DNA of 64,000 bases from Mesotaenium endlicherianum. Lineage: Eukaryota > Streptophyta > Zygnematophyceae > Zygnematales > Mesotaeniaceae. The position numbers were made by a program, and so were the translations under genes. The stretch spans positions 108,799 through 172,798 of the forward strand of contig WELA01006669.1 in assembly GCA_009602735.1 (NCBI GenBank). The letters are read 5' to 3'. The notes below the pieces were generated by a model that saw only the letters and a program-made list of their open reading frames with translations, made no database searches and had not been told where the DNA came from. Shown piece after piece: positions 19,900 to 32,428 of the stretch; the stretch's first letter is position 1, and the number at the start of each line of letters is the position of its first letter.

Positions 19900-22310
19900 C
19901 ATACTTTGGATGACACAAGGAATCTTAACGCATGTGCGCATGCGTTACGGCAAGTAGTGTATCCTATCTATATTCATGCTTCAATTTTACGAAGCGAGAA
20001 CGATGCGTTTTGAGGATAAGAGTGCCAATACGATTGGCTATGTTGAAGTTGCACTTCATGTGCATATTATCATGCATACTCTAATGGACCCTCCATTCAC
20101 TTGTTTGTGACGTTCTTTGTGATTTGTTCACAAACGTCTCAAAGTGCAATTTACAAACGACAATGGTGATATGCTCCCTTGGCAAACATTTGACATTGTT
20201 GTACTGGAATATGTTGTAGGGTCATGGGTGCGCCCAGACTTGGCCAAACTTGCTTGTGGAGCAAACGTGGCCTATTCCCGTCTGTACACCGTGTGAGGTC
20301 GTTCCTTTGATTCGCAAATAAATTCATGAGTTTTTTGTAAAGGTTATCGAGTTGTGGCTTTGCCATATACTGCTCTACCAAGGACGAACGTATCATTTAT
20401 TTGGAAACGGCATAGCCGCACTTTGCGTTGAGCACAGTTTGTATGCCCTCACATATGCGCCAGTTTTCACTTTGGACAATCTCACACATCCTTACGAGGT
20501 CGTTGTGGTATGCCGAGTGCGAACAAAGGTTGTTTGTTGCAGGCACGCAAACCTATTGGCCTTGAGAGTCGTAAGCTAAGAGCTGCCGAATGAATCACTC
20601 AAATACAGAGCGCAAACTCTGAGCAGTAGAATACGCTCACAGGTGTATGGTGAACGCTAATTAGGAGAATTCAGGATGTCTTACACTGATCACGAATCAT
20701 TGTCAAACACCTTCTTCTAGTTACAACCAACATAATCAAGAAGGCGAACGCGCTGGTATGAGTTCGTGCAAAGATTCCGCTTTCTTGATCGCAACAAAGT
20801 TGCTGGAGTTCTTGAGTTGAATCCCCCATCTGGTAGTCTTGCTTATGGGGGCCTGTAGCAAGGCACGCTGAAATGATCAGGTTTCAGGAGGGGCCTCCCT
20901 TGGTTCTGCTGTACCCACTCACGCGTCTAGACCAAATGAGCCTGGTGACGCGGGCAAATCCATATCAAATAGCGCTGCTACGTCTAGATTGTTTGCCCTG
21001 CATCATGTGATCAAAGATGGCTATATTGAAGATCCTCTTTTCCTACATCTTATAAGTATTGTCTTGAACCGTGTAGCAATTGTGATGGGCAGTATGAGTA
21101 AAAGATAAAAAGTGTCAAACTTTTTTTGTGAAGGATTTTGGTGGCACAATGGGCGCATTCTGGTCCCAGAAGGCCAACAAAAGCTATATGCTACTACGCG
21201 CAGCGCATGACTATTCTTACTTGGTTCATTATGGTATTGCCAAAACTATTTGTGTGTTGCACAGAGAGTAATTTATGGCAGTCCCTCAAGGTTGATGTTG
21301 TTGAGTATTTCATCAATTGTGCAACATGTCAGCAAAAAAAGCCAGGCAATAGTTGCTAGTTTGAAAGCTGCATTCATTGAGCTTGCTGGTGGCGTGCTGA
21401 GAGCATTAGCCTCAATGTTATCGTGGATATGCATTCTACATCAAAAGGTCACCAGGTGGTGTCAAAAAAAGCTTACCATTTCACCGAGTGGTGCACTTTG
21501 TGCCAACCAAGCCGCTACTTGTTGTCAAAAGAAGTGCGCGTCTTCTCATTGATAATGACTACTAGTTGCATGGATACATGAGGGTATCAGAAGTAATAAT
21601 GATATCAAATCTGGAAGTCACTTTTTTCATAAAGTTTACAACTTCTCGATACGCACCTTACAATATCCAAGAGTTTTGATTTGTAGATGTATGGCCAAAC
21701 TGAACAACCGAGCCCTATTCTGAAATGATTCCCCAAGCATGATGTAAATGTTTAACATGATTGGGATACCCTTCTCTCAATTGCAAGATTTGCAATTGTT
21801 CATGTTTGGCCAAAAAGTGTTGAGTCAATTTTGTTCTTATAAAATAATGGAAGGCATCCTTAAACCCCGCTTTCCGACTTAGTTCGCGATTCGTAGCTGG
21901 GGATGCCAACCATAAGATTTTCAGTGCTCGCCAACTGTTCATTCTTTTCGAAAATGTACATACAGGCAATGGCTTTAGAAGCCGCACAAGATTATCATGA
22001 AGAGCTTTTTAATGACACGCACATGATGCGCCAAGGTTTGCGTTAAGCAACAATATTTTTTGGTCGTATACTACAACCTTATCGCTCAAATGCCACCAAG
22101 CAAACATTATTGCTTTGCTGGATCACTTGTGTTCCATGTCAATGTACTCAAGGTTTAGGTTGGGAGGTAGTTATCAACCTCAGCCACCAAAGTTGGAACT
22201 TAAACAAGATATTGTCATGTGAGAATTGAGGGTGTTCTTGAACATCGTTGCACTCTACAATGTAAATGCATTTTTCTTTTGGGAACATTGTACAGCTATT
22301 AGTGCAGCTC
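19900..22310 (+). pseudogene. Ancient Ty3-like pol relic (RT thumb, RNase H, integrase, chromodomain linker)
   Basis: Heavily frameshifted, but landmarks occur in the right order on the plus strand. An RSF...(K)GYRVVALPYTA block near 20300-20370 equals RSFLG-ANYYRRF-KGYS-A-PLT. APVFTLDNLTHPYEVVV near 20460 is the RNase H start. YTDHESL near 20680 and RRRTRWYEFVQRF near 20740 are the RNase H end. HDYSYLVHYGIAKT near 21210 and INCATCQQKKP near 21320 are the integrase HHCC. FHVNVLK near 22135 is the post-integrase linker. No frame is open for long; it is the oldest Ty3 remnant in the window apart from short fragments. Confidence 0.6.
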
Positions 22311-23092
22311 ATTGAGAGTCATGTTGTTGATTTGGTTAAGATGGGCCGTAGCTGGAACGGTTATGTGCATGGCGGGTGGGGTCCTGCCTGACGCACACCT
22401 TATACCAAGGGTGAATAAAAGCAAGACATTGTGCACAACAATATGTTTTGTCTTCCGTCCCTGTTCATATTGGCAATTAGTTTGAGGATGATGTGCTCAA
22501 CTTCTTGGCTTGTTGCATAGCTTGTCTTGAACTTGTATTTGTGCTTAAAGAGGACGTTAAGTTCTTTGAAGGGGGAAGGAGTGTAACGATCTGCATACTA
22601 AACTTTTATTAGATTGTTAAATATCGTTCCAATTCTGGTATATTCTCGATCGCATGTACATATAGTATATTAAGGGGGTACCATATGTTGGTTTGACATT
22701 TTGCAAGTGACAAAGAGCGTAGTGATGTATATGCACGTATACGTTATAGCTCAAGGTTTTGCTTCAGTGTGTAACTTGTAGTAATATACATTTGTGTATT
22801 ATTACATATAAGGTTAACGAGTCACAGTATTGCATGCAAGCATATTAAGTAACATATATATATATATATATAAATATAAATATGTATTTATGTATATTAT
22901 GGCTTAATGCCTCGCAACATTGCAAAGCTCATTTGATTATATACAAACGTGTATATATATGAGCTACGATTTGCATTTTTGCATCGCATAAATGCATACT
23001 CTGTAAGAGTATATACACACGTGTTATACTTTGCATTTTGCGTATACGTATTGTTTGTGCATATATATGGAAATGTATATACGTAAAGATAG

Positions 23093-23124
<32 letters not shown>

Positions 23125-23573
23125 GCATATGTTGGAGCTATATTCATTGTATTATTGATTACAATATAAAAATACATAATACGATACATAATTTATATTA
23201 GTATATATAGTATATTACCAAGAGGCACGATGACACCTACGTGATGCCATGAAACTCCATGATATACATCAAAAGTCACAATGCAACCTCCCATGAAAAG
23301 GTTTGTCTCCTCTTGCACGTCACGTGAAGAAGTAAACTTTTTGGTTGTCACGTACAACTGAAACGGTTGTTCCCTCACAACCACTTGAACATTGGTGTCG
23401 CAGGAGTGCCAAGTGCACTCAGATGGCTCGCGTTGGCAAGTATAAATAGTCGGAGTTAATCTCAGTGAAACTCTAAGATCACCTTTTCTTGTCCTTGCAC
23501 TTTTGTCTAGTTTTGCACAACTTCTTTTTGGGGAAGCATAGAAATAATTCTCGAAAAGTTAGAATCGTAATAA
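22311..23573. other. AT-rich non-coding stretch with TA microsatellites
   Basis: Strongly AT-rich. Pure TA runs lie at about 22853-22872 and 23093-23116, the latter in a field of ATATAC/GTATAT repeats. Open frames here have low-complexity products (Ile/Tyr runs) and are not credible genes. Confidence 0.6.
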
Positions 23574-24585
23574 TTCCCCCCCATACATACCCTATGATCT
23601 TTTTAATAAGGTCACTCAATTTACTGGCCTTCGTATAATAAAGTTCAATAAATCTCCCGTAATGGTTGTTGTAAATTCTCTTCATCTATCTCTTCTTCTT
23701 AACGCACTTTCTCTCAGCTGGTCATACAGGCAGCTTCTTCTCTCTTGAAGTCACACAGACTTAGCTGGTCACAAGGCAGCTTCTTCTCTCTTGAAGTCAC
23801 ACAGACTTAGCTGGTTAAACAGATCGCTTCCTTTAGCCACATAGACAAGGCCACAAAGACATGTAGCAGATCAAGCACTTAGCATAGACCTTGCACACAC
23901 ACTTTCCTCGGAGACTCTTCTTCTTTCTTACACTCAAGAGTTCACCATACAACTTCTTTCACAGCTCCTATATTCACTTGGCGACTCCTCACCTACCTAG
24001 GACTCATCGACACTCTAAACCTAATGTCTTGCTGTCCTACACATCTACACGATCAACACAATGTCAACACATCGACGGTCCACCCACTTTGACTATGATA
24101 CAAGTCTACTCTATGCATCAACACATACTCATGCAAGCACACCAAATTGACATAAGCAAATAGAGACAGGAGTGCCCATTTACAACAATGGTTTGCTAAC
24201 TCGAGGAAGAATCTAACTTCTGAGACAAGCTAAGGTACTGACTAGTCCCTTATGGTCTGAAATTTCTTTGGGTCACCACTGCTGGTCTCCTTACTGACAA
24301 CGTGATCCAGAGATACAATGCTCTCCTTGACGAAATCACACTTGCTCATTTTAACATACACTTGATTCTTCTGAGAGTTTGCATCTCTATCTTCAAATGT
24401 TCAACATGCTCAGTTTCATTGTTTGAGAGAATCAAAATATCATACAAAAAGACTTGCAAAAATTTTAACCCCAGTTAAGGTTTGAAAATGTCGTCCATAG
24501 CACCAATGAAGATAGCAGGAGCATTAATCAGACCATAAGGCATCACATTGACCTTACAGCATCCATAGCGTGTGCAGAACACCCT
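23574..24585 (-). pseudogene. B-like RT fragment interrupted by a solo LTR
   Basis: 23574-23666 matches element B near 15234-15320, and 24193-24585 matches B near 15320-15710 (reverse strand: RT palm to connection). The two halves are collinear, and the 521-bp solo LTR lies exactly between them. Flanks on either side do not continue the element. Numerous stops. Confidence 0.7.
23667..24187. mobile_element. 521-bp solo LTR with 5-bp TSD ATGGT
   Basis: Starts TGTTGTAAAT and ends ATTTACAACA, a perfect 10-bp terminal inversion of the TG...CA type, flanked by ATGGT at 23662-23666 and 24188-24192. It interrupts a B-like RT relic whose halves would be contiguous without it. It holds a ~49-bp tandem duplication (23713-23762, 23763-23810). 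No full-length relative is in the window. Orientation is undetermined. Confidence 0.8.
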
Positions 24586-25815
24586 GACATTGGACATGGG
24601 CTAAATTGTTTCCATTTTAACAAGTTTACCAAATGGATTTTCATTCGAGCCGATTTGGCCCGTTCGAATGGGTTTTGTTGTATTTGAGGCCTCAAATGGA
24701 TTTTGCTGTCGATGGAAAGCGAAATCCAGAGGCGCTACTCAGCCGATCCAGAGCGAAATGCTACAAGTTTGCTCGTGCCGCTAGTTACTTGTATTTTCGA
24801 GCGTTAGGGACTGACACGTCCGTCCGTCCTCCTAAGACAAATAATGTTTGTTGTTAAATACAATTGTACGACATGTGTGTAAGTGCATTTATTAAAATAA
24901 CTCGAATAATTGTCACCTAACCGCTCTTCTCACTAGCACGCCGCCCGTTAGCAAATTCAACCATTTTCGTAATATAATAAATTTGTAAGGAACTGAATCG
25001 AAGTAATCCGCATAGAAGTAGGGGTGATCATAGGCACGTATGCTTCTTTCTATGTGTAGATTCTCAGAGTAGAGATAAAGTGGTCTTGGCCAGCACATGT
25101 GAGAATAGCCTTCAAATGCATGCTTGCTTGACATCTGGCGGACCGTGGTGTCATGCTGAGAGTGTGCAGGCCAGACCGGGGCACGAAAAACTTCTACAAT
25201 GGAAGGTAAGGCCCAGGATGCTGCCCAACTCAGAGGGTCTTCGAGAGGAGGGAAGGGGCCCGAAGGTAGAGGGGTCGAGAGAAGCGGAGGGCTGGAAGTA
25301 GGGCAACGGGGGGACAGAGGGGCGGGAAGTGCAAGGGAAGAAGGAAAGTCACGCTTCCCTGGCTGTTCCATCACACGCACGGTGGTGACATGGAGTGGCA
25401 TGGAGTGGCCTCTCTGAAGAAGCACTGAGGGGGGCAGGGGCAGGATTGTAGTGGGAGCAGCAATGCTTGTTTGGGCACATTCTTCGTCCCTCTGGGTGGG
25501 GCATTTGTCGTAAGGGACAGCTGCCAGCTGAAGATAGCTGCCGGCACTGGGGCACGCCCGAGGTGCAGCACTGCGTCGCCACCTGTGTCGTGAATGGGCA
25601 CTCGCTGGGGGCCAAGGACTGGGCCAGAGTGCGATGGGCTGTGTTTGCTTTCATTCGGGGACCCAAGACCTCATGTAATCCTTTTTATCACGCTTGCGGC
25701 CCAAGTCTCCCAACACCTCTCAGGACCGCAAGCAGCGTCCCCCTGGTCGGCCTCTCACGCGCACAGCTTCGCATCGTCAGTAGGCAGGGAGAGCGCGCGG
25801 CAGCCAGTTCCTCGT
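24586..25815. other. Unassigned region with a GC-rich patch
   Basis: 24586-24900 is low-information sequence. 25080-25815 is clearly richer in GC than its surroundings, with open frames on both strands (for example 25467-25815 plus, 24913-25425 minus). None has a recognisable domain and the longer plus frame runs into an LTR. I see no tRNA or rRNA gene here. Confidence 0.4.
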
Positions 25816-26264
25816 TGAAAGGGGCAGAGTGCCCTAGTGGAAGCGTAATGACTCACGAGGAACAAAACTAGTTGCAATCATACTCAAGAGTGCAGCGGCA
25901 TATCACTAAGAAAGCTTAGAAAAAATACTCAACATTTTGAGTAGCAAGAAATTGCTCACAAATGATGTAGGATAAAAGACCTTGTCATTGCAAACCCGTA
26001 GAAATTTACAGATTTGAAAATTGATAAGAAATGAAGCAGTTATGTCTATTTATAGTTTTCTACGACGGCCGCTCGCCCCTAGGCTGGAGGGCTGCTTAGC
26101 AACAGATTTTCCTAAGTGTTTGTCAAATCGTCCCTTCCAGAATATTCGTGAGAAAGCCGGATCAATCTCATCTGACGTGTCGAGTCGATTTGACGTCCAC
26201 ATGCATGCATCGAAATATCTAGAATATACTAACTTAGACGCGCTCGGCTAATCCGAAACTTCTG
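25816..26264 (-). repeat. Truncated family C LTR left of D1
   Basis: Begins TGAAAGGGGCAGAGTGCCC like the C1 LTRs and stays collinear until ...GAAACTTCTG at 26264, where the D1 LTR starts. The rest of this LTR does not appear on the other side of D1. Confidence 0.85.
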
Positions 26265-26767
26265 TGTAGTGAAACAGATAGATAAAGTACTTAGTAAAAC
26301 AGAATACTTTATCTATTCAAGACAAGGATCTTTGAACACAAGTGGTAGCTTCTTGAAAGAGAGATGGCTTCTTGAAAGTTAATATATTTCTGGATTTTGG
26401 CAAGTACAAGAGTGATTCTCGAATGTCTTTCTATGTTCTAGCTCTTGTTTATATACTTGCTACATAAGTAATTTCTAGGAAGGTGTATGTTGATGTGTTG
26501 GCACCCAACACATCCCAAAACTTGCCACCTCTTTCTAGAATAATGTACACATGTCCTTTTGACCTAAAAATGGCACATTTGACTTTTGCCACATGGAGTT
26601 CTTCTAGGTCTTTCCTCTAACTTCGAAAATGCCTTGGAAGGTTCAAAGGACATGAACCAAGTTACTAGAGTACCTATTCACACTTGACTCCACACAATAC
26701 TACTCCAAATATATTTGAAAACATTAAAATATATGCAAACTAATATATAATAACTCAAATCACTACA
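26265..26767 (-). repeat. 3' LTR of D1
   Basis: 503 bp, TG...CA. The minus strand carries a TATA-like TATATAAAC (26448-26456). Confidence 0.93.
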
Positions 26768-26777
26768 TCACCCCCCC
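26768..26777 (-). other. Polypurine tract of D1
   Basis: The plus strand reads TCACCCCCCC right after the LTR, so the sense strand has GGGGGGGTGA immediately before the 3' LTR. Confidence 0.8.
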
Positions 26778-27536
26778 GATAGAAAAAGCGACGTCTCGGC
26801 GCGTCAAGTCAGGTCTTACACATGTGGAGCAAACTAGTCAACAGTTTCAAGTCAGATGCCACACATGTGAAGAGGACTAGTCAAAGGCGCCAAGTCAGGT
26901 GCTACACATGTAAGGTAGACTAGGCAAGGTCGTAGGTGGTGTGACCTTATTGGCTAGCCTACTCCTTAATGATAAAGAAAATTGTACAAGTTGGCCCAGA
27001 ATCTGCCACGAACTCAAAAATTCATAGCGGCCACAGAACTGCTCCAAATCTGAAAATTCGAGTGCCAGACGGATCGCGTCAGAAAACTCTACCGGGTCAC
27101 CAAATTTGAGAGCATTCTCGTTTCTGGAGTGTCGTTGAGAGCTGAGAGAGTAGGCACTCCTCCAAATCTGTGCAGAAACTTCTGAAAATCATAAGTCCTT
27201 CTATACTTCTCCAAATTCTGCAAACTAAGTCTCAAACTGGGCGCTGTAAGATGTTCTACCAGAGTCTTGAGTTTCAGAGCATTCCAAGTTCAGGGGAGGG
27301 CACAATGTCAGAAGGCATATTCTGCCCTAACAATGCCAGCAGCCTGACCCCCTTCTACTTAGAGCATCATATCTCTCTCACCAGTGCTCCAAATTGAGCA
27401 AACTTGGACTCTAAATGACCGGCTACTCATGGACTACAGCCAGGTAAATTTTCAGAATTTATTATGCAGAGACCTATTACCAGTAGCAGTTTTAGTTTTC
27501 TGTCCAGAAACTGCGAGAAGAGAAGAGTGTCTAATG
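26778..27536 (-). other. 3' untranslated region of D1
   Basis: About 760 bp between the pol stop and the polypurine tract, without a supported ORF. Its pol-proximal part is shared with D2 (57029-57190). Confidence 0.6.
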
Positions 27537-30500
27537 TCAATTTTTCCTCTTTCTTGTTCTTGCAGGCTGCCTCCAAGGGGTCTTCTGCTGCTTCTTGATG
27601 GTGGCAGGCTGCCTCCCTGAAGTCTTCGGGCTTCTAGTAGAGAGACTTGGGGCTGGTCCAAGATGGGGGTTGGCGGCATGGAAGCGCTTCAACTTTCTCT
27701 GAACTTTGTCAAGGTAGTGCGCCGCCACCCAACTATTCTCCGAATCTGGATATCCTTTCCACTTGATCAAGTATTGCTGCTGTCTCCTGAAATTTCTCAT
27801 AGCCACTATGTCTTCCACTTCGTACTCCAAATGATCATCCACTATTGTTGGGGCTGGTGGGGTTGTCACACGTCCTGGGAACTTGTTGTCGGGTTGCACA
27901 TATGGCTTGAAGAGGGAAGCGTGGAATACGGGGTCGATGTGCATAGTCTGGGGAAGTTCTAGCTTGAAAGCAACGGGGTTGACTTGCTGGATAATCTTGA
28001 AGGGTCCCAAATACTTGGGAGAGAACTTGCTGCCGGCAGGCCTGTTGTTCAGGGAAATGTTCTTGGATGATAGTAACACGTTGTCACCCACTCTGTACGT
28101 AATTTCTCTTCTGGATCTGTTCGCCACTCTTGCTTGAGCATCTTGCGCGTGTTGTAGAGCTTTCTTCGCTGCTGTAAGGGCTGCTTCTAATGTCTCCATA
28201 AAATCTGTGGCTGCAGGTACTTCATCATGGCCAGCCGTGAAGCTCAGTGGCGTGGTCGGATGGAAGCCATAGTTGAGGAAGAATGGGGACTCTTGGGTAG
28301 AGGCCTGCGTAGTGTTGTTGTAGGCAAACTCGAGGGGGGTCAAGTACATGTCCCAGTCTTGCTCGAGGGTAGACACGTAGGCCTTTAGAGAGGTCTTTAG
28401 GGTACGATTCATACGCTCGGTTTGCCCATCTGATTGTGGGTGGTAGGCAGTAGACATATCCAGCGATGTACCCAAGTTCTTGAAGAGATTTTTCCAGAAA
28501 TGGCTTGTGAATCTTGGATCTCTATCTGACACAATTCTTGATGGTAGTCCATGGAGTCGGAAGATGTTGTCAAAGATGAGTCTTGCAAGTTGTGGTGCTG
28601 TAGCCTTAGTCGTCGTGGGAATAAAATGAGCCATCTTGGTAAGTCTGTCCACCGCCGTGAGTATTGCATTATGGCCTCGAGGTGTCACGGGCAAGTCCAC
28701 GATAAGGTCCATTGAGATGTCCGTCCATTGTCTTTCGGGGATTGGTAGTGGTTGGAGGAGTCCTCCCGCCTTTTGCGATGATGGCTTGATTCTTTGGCAT
28801 GTGTCACAGCTCCTGCAGTACTCCTTGACTTGCTTAGACATGCCTGGCCAACAATAAGTCCTAGCTAGAACGCCCGTGGTCCTTAGGATTCCAAAGTGTC
28901 CTCCAAGAGGGTTGTCGTGTGCTTCTCGTAGAAGCAAGAGCCGGAGGTCTAAGTCATTAGGAACACATCTCTGGCCCGTATCTTGCCTCACCCAATAATT
29001 GCCTTCTTGCTTCTTGCATGGGTCCAAGGCTGCTTCTCCGTTCTTGTAGTAAGGGTCTCTTTCATAGGCGGCTGAAAATCGAGCTTCCAGATCTGTCTTC
29101 AGGGATACCATCACTGCATTTAATTGCAGTCTTGAGAGGGGGTCAGCCGGGTTTGTCTTGCCGGGCTGGTACTGAATCGTGATGTTGTATTGTTGCAAGT
29201 ATCCGCTCCATCTTGCTTGTCTCCTTGAGAGATACGGCTGCGTTTGGAGGTGCTTTAACGCCTCGTGGTCCGTGGTGACCAGTACTTTGCGTCCTTCAAC
29301 GTAGCAGCGCCAAACCTTCAAGGCATGTACAATCGCCAATGCCTCTCGCTCCGTGGTTGTATAATTTTGCTCGGCTGGATTTAGCTTCCTTGACTCGTAG
29401 GCGATGGGCTGCAGTCCCTTGCCTTGGTCTTGAAGCAGGATTGCTCCTATTGCATAGGAAGATGCATCGGTGATGACGTGGAAGGGCCAATCTGGGTTTG
29501 GACTTGGGAGTGTGAGCACCGGGGATGTGGTCAATCTTCGCTTTAACTCTTGAAATGCCTCTTCCTCTTTCTCGGTCCATGTATATAGCCTGTCCTTCTT
29601 GAGTAGATCTGTCAGGGGGGCTGCTATGTGCGAGAAGCCTTGGATGAATTTTCTGTACCAATTGGCAAATCCCAAGAATGACTGGAGTTCTTTCTTGGTC
29701 GTGGGGGTTGGCCATTCCTCCACCACCGTGGTCTTCTTGGGGTCCATCTTGATGCCATCAGCAGTCACGTGGAGACCTAGGAACTCCACTTCTTGTTTGG
29801 CAAACTCGCACTTTGACTCCTTCGCAAATAGCTTGTTTTGCTTCAATACTTCAAGGACTTCTTTCAAGTGTCTCGCATGCTCTTCAAGGGTCTTGCTGTA
29901 GATAAGGATGTCATCGATGAATACCACCACAAATCTGTCCAACATGGGCTGAAATATGGTGTTCATCATAGTCATGAAAGTTGCTGGCGCGTTGGTGAGT
30001 CCAAATGGCAGGACCATGAACTCAAAATGTCCATATCTTGTCCTGAATGCCGTCTTCTCTATGTCCGGTTCTGCGATGCGAATCTGGTGGTAGCCGCTCC
30101 GTAAGTCAATCTTCGTGAAGTACTTGGCTCCAACCAGCCGGTCCATGAGCTCATCCATGCGCGGCAGCGGGTATCGATTCTTGATGGTGATCTTGTTGAG
30201 GGCGCGATAGTCCACACACATCCTCAAGGTACCATCTTTCTTCTTGACAAATAGCACCGGGGCTCCAAATGGCGACTTGCTAGGTCGAATGAAGCCATGC
30301 TCCAGTAGCTCCTTGATTTGCTTCTTGACTTCGTCTAGCTCCGTGTATGACATTTTGAACGTAGGCCGAGAGATGGGCTTGCTTCCGGGCTCCAACTCTA
30401 TCTTGTGGTCTACGAATCTTTTGGGGGGTAGGCCCTTGGGCAATTCCGGGGAGAACACTTCTTTGTAGTCCTCTAAGACTTCTTGTATCTCCTTGGGAAC

Positions 30501-31202
30501 GGGGCTGCCTTCTTGACTCTCGATGTCTTTCTTGATGTCTTTTGGCGTGATCAAGGCCAAAAGAAGCTCGTGTCCCTTCCTCACAAGTCTCTTGAGTTGG
30601 AGGGCGGACAATAGTATCTCGTGTGCCGGCTTCTGGATGTCTTGGGTCTGGATATTCTGGATTGCGCGCAAAATACAGATTCTTGAAGTGATGTCATTCT
30701 TGATCTTGATAGTACCGGTCCTCCAATCAACTTGGGGGTTGTGCTTGGTCAACCAAGGCGTCCCTAGGATGACGTCGTACTTGCCCAATTGCATGGGGGA
30801 GAACACTACTCTATCCTTGAAGGACTTGATAGAGAGTGCCAAGGGGTACGTCTTCTTGGAAGGGGTAGTATAGGAGAATCCATCGGGCATCATAATCTCC
30901 TCGTCGTGGTCAAGAGTTCGCATAGTAATACCGTGCTTGGTGGCAAAATCTGCAGCAATGAAGTTGCCTTGAGCTCCGCTATCCACCAAGATGTGGACCT
31001 TCTCTCCTCCAAGGTAACCTCTCAAACTCATTGGGGCTGGAACGTCGTCTTCAACGGGGGTCTCCACCTCACTTGGCGTGTTGCCTTCTCGTGAAGTGGG
31101 TCTTGGGGTGGTAGGCTCCTGGCCTACCGGCGCTGTCCGTTTTTTGACAACTTTTTGGGGCATGAAAGTGCACGATGGCCCTTTTCCTTGCAATAAAAGC
31201 AT
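27537..31202 (-). CDS. pol: Pol polyprotein of D1: protease, RT, RNase H, integrase, chromodomain (1,221 codons)
   Basis: One uninterrupted frame. Retropepsin VDSGAQ at residues 73-78. RT ~285-480, with KKKDG and [10 protein letters not shown] near 320-337, LDLRSGYHQ (366-373) and active site FIDD (429-432 by count). RNase [14 protein letters not shown] (578-590), [10 protein letters not shown] (643-652). Integrase HHCC His 762 and 769 with C-x2-C 799-802; catalytic Asp 832, Asp 893 and Glu 929, with the D-35-E spacing intact. GPF module near 1066; chromodomain ~1127-1177 with YEVEDI and YLIKWKGY. All catalytic residues I can check are present. The listed start is the first Met of the open frame; translation probably enters by -1 frameshift from gag at 31139-31145. 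The tail after the chromodomain is basic, with a repeated RQPA motif. Confidence 0.95.
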   Translation of the reverse strand: MLLLQGKGPSCTFMPQKVVKKRTAPVGQEPTTPRPTSREGNTPSEVETPVEDDVPAPMSLRGYLGGEKVHILVDSGAQGNFIAADFATKHGITMRTLDHDEEIMMPDGFSYTTPSKKTYPLALSIKSFKDRVVFSPMQLGKYDVILGTPWLTKHNPQVDWRTGTIKIKNDITSRICILRAIQNIQTQDIQKPAHEILLSALQLKRLVRKGHELLLALITPKDIKKDIESQEGSPVPKEIQEVLEDYKEVFSPELPKGLPPKRFVDHKIELEPGSKPISRPTFKMSYTELDEVKKQIKELLEHGFIRPSKSPFGAPVLFVKKKDGTLRMCVDYRALNKITIKNRYPLPRMDELMDRLVGAKYFTKIDLRSGYHQIRIAEPDIEKTAFRTRYGHFEFMVLPFGLTNAPATFMTMMNTIFQPMLDRFVVVFIDDILIYSKTLEEHARHLKEVLEVLKQNKLFAKESKCEFAKQEVEFLGLHVTADGIKMDPKKTTVVEEWPTPTTKKELQSFLGFANWYRKFIQGFSHIAAPLTDLLKKDRLYTWTEKEEEAFQELKRRLTTSPVLTLPSPNPDWPFHVITDASSYAIGAILLQDQGKGLQPIAYESRKLNPAEQNYTTTEREALAIVHALKVWRCYVEGRKVLVTTDHEALKHLQTQPYLSRRQARWSGYLQQYNITIQYQPGKTNPADPLSRLQLNAVMVSLKTDLEARFSAAYERDPYYKNGEAALDPCKKQEGNYWVRQDTGQRCVPNDLDLRLLLLREAHDNPLGGHFGILRTTGVLARTYCWPGMSKQVKEYCRSCDTCQRIKPSSQKAGGLLQPLPIPERQWTDISMDLIVDLPVTPRGHNAILTAVDRLTKMAHFIPTTTKATAPQLARLIFDNIFRLHGLPSRIVSDRDPRFTSHFWKNLFKNLGTSLDMSTAYHPQSDGQTERMNRTLKTSLKAYVSTLEQDWDMYLTPLEFAYNNTTQASTQESPFFLNYGFHPTTPLSFTAGHDEVPAATDFMETLEAALTAAKKALQHAQDAQARVANRSRREITYRVGDNVLLSSKNISLNNRPAGSKFSPKYLGPFKIIQQVNPVAFKLELPQTMHIDPVFHASLFKPYVQPDNKFPGRVTTPPAPTIVDDHLEYEVEDIVAMRNFRRQQQYLIKWKGYPDSENSWVAAHYLDKVQRKLKRFHAANPHLGPAPSLSTRSPKTSGRQPATIKKQQKTPWRQPARTRKRKN
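31110..31145 (-). promoter_or_regulatory. Probable -1 ribosomal frameshift signal between gag and pol of D1
   Basis: The sense strand has the heptamer A AAA AAC (31145-31139) in gag phase (TCA AAA AAC), five codons before the gag TAG. Shifting back one base there gives the pol frame (KKRTAPVG). Ten bases on lies a perfect 7-bp hairpin, GGTAGGC / GCCTACC with a 5-nt loop (31110-31128). Slippery heptamer plus spaced hairpin is the classic arrangement. Gag and pol overlap by 79 nt in the required -1 phase. Confidence 0.7.
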
Positions 31203-32404
31203 AGTCCAGCCGTCATGAGAGCTTCTTTTTCAGCCGGGGAGAGTCTTGCTTTCACTCCTTGCTGGTTTCTTGCATCATAAGTGTCATTGGAGGGTCTTCC
31301 ACTCTTCCGGGCAGCCGCGGGGTCCCTTTTAATAACTCCGATTTCCATGGGTGTGGGTCCAGATTCGGATGTGGAAGGGGCTGCGTACACCCGCGTCGTC
31401 GGTACCCGTGAAGATGAAGGCACGGAGTGCTTGAAATCCAAGGTATCCACCTTTTGGGCCACTTCAATGATCTTTGAGAAGTCCGTCAAGTCGCGTAACT
31501 CCACTTCCTTTGCCACCTTGGGTTTGAGGCCAAAGATGTAGCGGTCAATCTTCTCCTCGAGAGACATGTTGGGGATCTCAAGAGTGAGGGCGTGAAATCT
31601 GGATGTATACTCTTGAACGGACGTCGTTTGCTTGAGATGGTGGAGCTTTCCTCGGGCAATCTTCTCCGCATTGATGGGCATGAATTGCTTCTTGAGGGCC
31701 TCACGAAAATCTGCCCATCTTGCATATGATGGTGGGGGCTCTTGGCCGAGCATGGGGTGCGCCATAGCTTGATATATAGCCGCTTGATAGTTACGCCACC
31801 ATGATGTTGCTGCTCCTCTAAGTAAGGTAACGGCAAAGGGAACGTAGTCCTCCTCGGGTACTTCAAGGAATGCGAGGTACGTCTCCACTTGGTAGAGCCA
31901 TAAATTCAGGTTGGCACCTTTCCCGGGGTTGAAAGTGTCGGGTTTGCCGGGCTTGATGAGTTTCCTTGCTCTCGTTGGCTCTTGTGGAGGCGCTTGAGCC
32001 GGGGCTGGATTTTGAGCATTGCTCGCAATAGGGGCAACCATGGCAGCCATAGCTTCTCTTGACGCTTGCACGGTTGCTTCATAGGTGGCCAAGCCCACTT
32101 GGTTGTGGACGGTCATTAGGAAGGCTGCCCACTCATTTGCGGGAACTCCTTGTGGTGGGGTCAACTTTGCTATAGCGGCTGCCACGGGATTTGACGGTGC
32201 TCCTCCTTGTGGTGCTTCTTGTTGTTGGAGATTTCCTTGAGTAGGCTCTCCCATCGACGCTGGAGGAGGGTGTGCTCCTCCTTGTGGTGCTTCTTGTTGT
32301 TGCAGATTTTCTTGAGTGGGCTCTCCCATCGGCGCTGGAGGAGGGTGTCTTGGAGAGGAAGGGCTTCCTTCGAAAGCTTGCTGTTGGTCTTGAGGATCGG
32401 CCAT
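31124..32404 (-). CDS. gag: Gag of D1 (426 codons)
   Basis: Intact frame from ATG 32404, 25 bp inside the primer-binding site. The N-terminal ~75 residues are Gln/Pro-rich with a 25-residue tandem repeat ([19 protein letters not shown]). The capsid region has the Ty3 signature [28 protein letters not shown] and [19 protein letters not shown] knuckle [15 protein letters not shown] lies near the C-terminus, followed by the frameshift heptamer and stop. It packages the element RNA into virus-like particles. D2 gag lacks the second N-terminal repeat, so the repeat number varies between copies. Confidence 0.95.
   Translation of the reverse strand: MADPQDQQQAFEGSPSSPRHPPPAPMGEPTQENLQQQEAPQGGAHPPPASMGEPTQGNLQQQEAPQGGAPSNPVAAAIAKLTPPQGVPANEWAAFLMTVHNQVGLATYEATVQASREAMAAMVAPIASNAQNPAPAQAPPQEPTRARKLIKPGKPDTFNPGKGANLNLWLYQVETYLAFLEVPEEDYVPFAVTLLRGAATSWWRNYQAAIYQAMAHPMLGQEPPPSYARWADFREALKKQFMPINAEKIARGKLHHLKQTTSVQEYTSRFHALTLEIPNMSLEEKIDRYIFGLKPKVAKEVELRDLTDFSKIIEVAQKVDTLDFKHSVPSSSRVPTTRVYAAPSTSESGPTPMEIGVIKRDPAAARKSGRPSNDTYDARNQQGVKARLSPAEKEALMTAGLCFYCKEKGHRALSCPKKLSKNGQRR
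32199..32348. repeat. 75-bp tandem duplication in D1 gag
   Basis: Units 32199-32273 and 32274-32348 start GCTCCTCCTTGTGGTGCTTC and keep the reading frame (25 codons). D2 carries a single unit. Confidence 0.85.
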
Positions 32405-32428
32405 CTTCTTGTGCTACCAAAGTGCCTA

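Noticed and set aside
22929-23189. 86-codon minus-strand frame rich in Ile and Tyr
   Set aside because: Product of TA/ATAC microsatellite sequence.
25467-25871. 134-codon plus-strand frame as a host gene
   Set aside because: Its last ~18 codons run into a family C LTR and no domain is recognisable.
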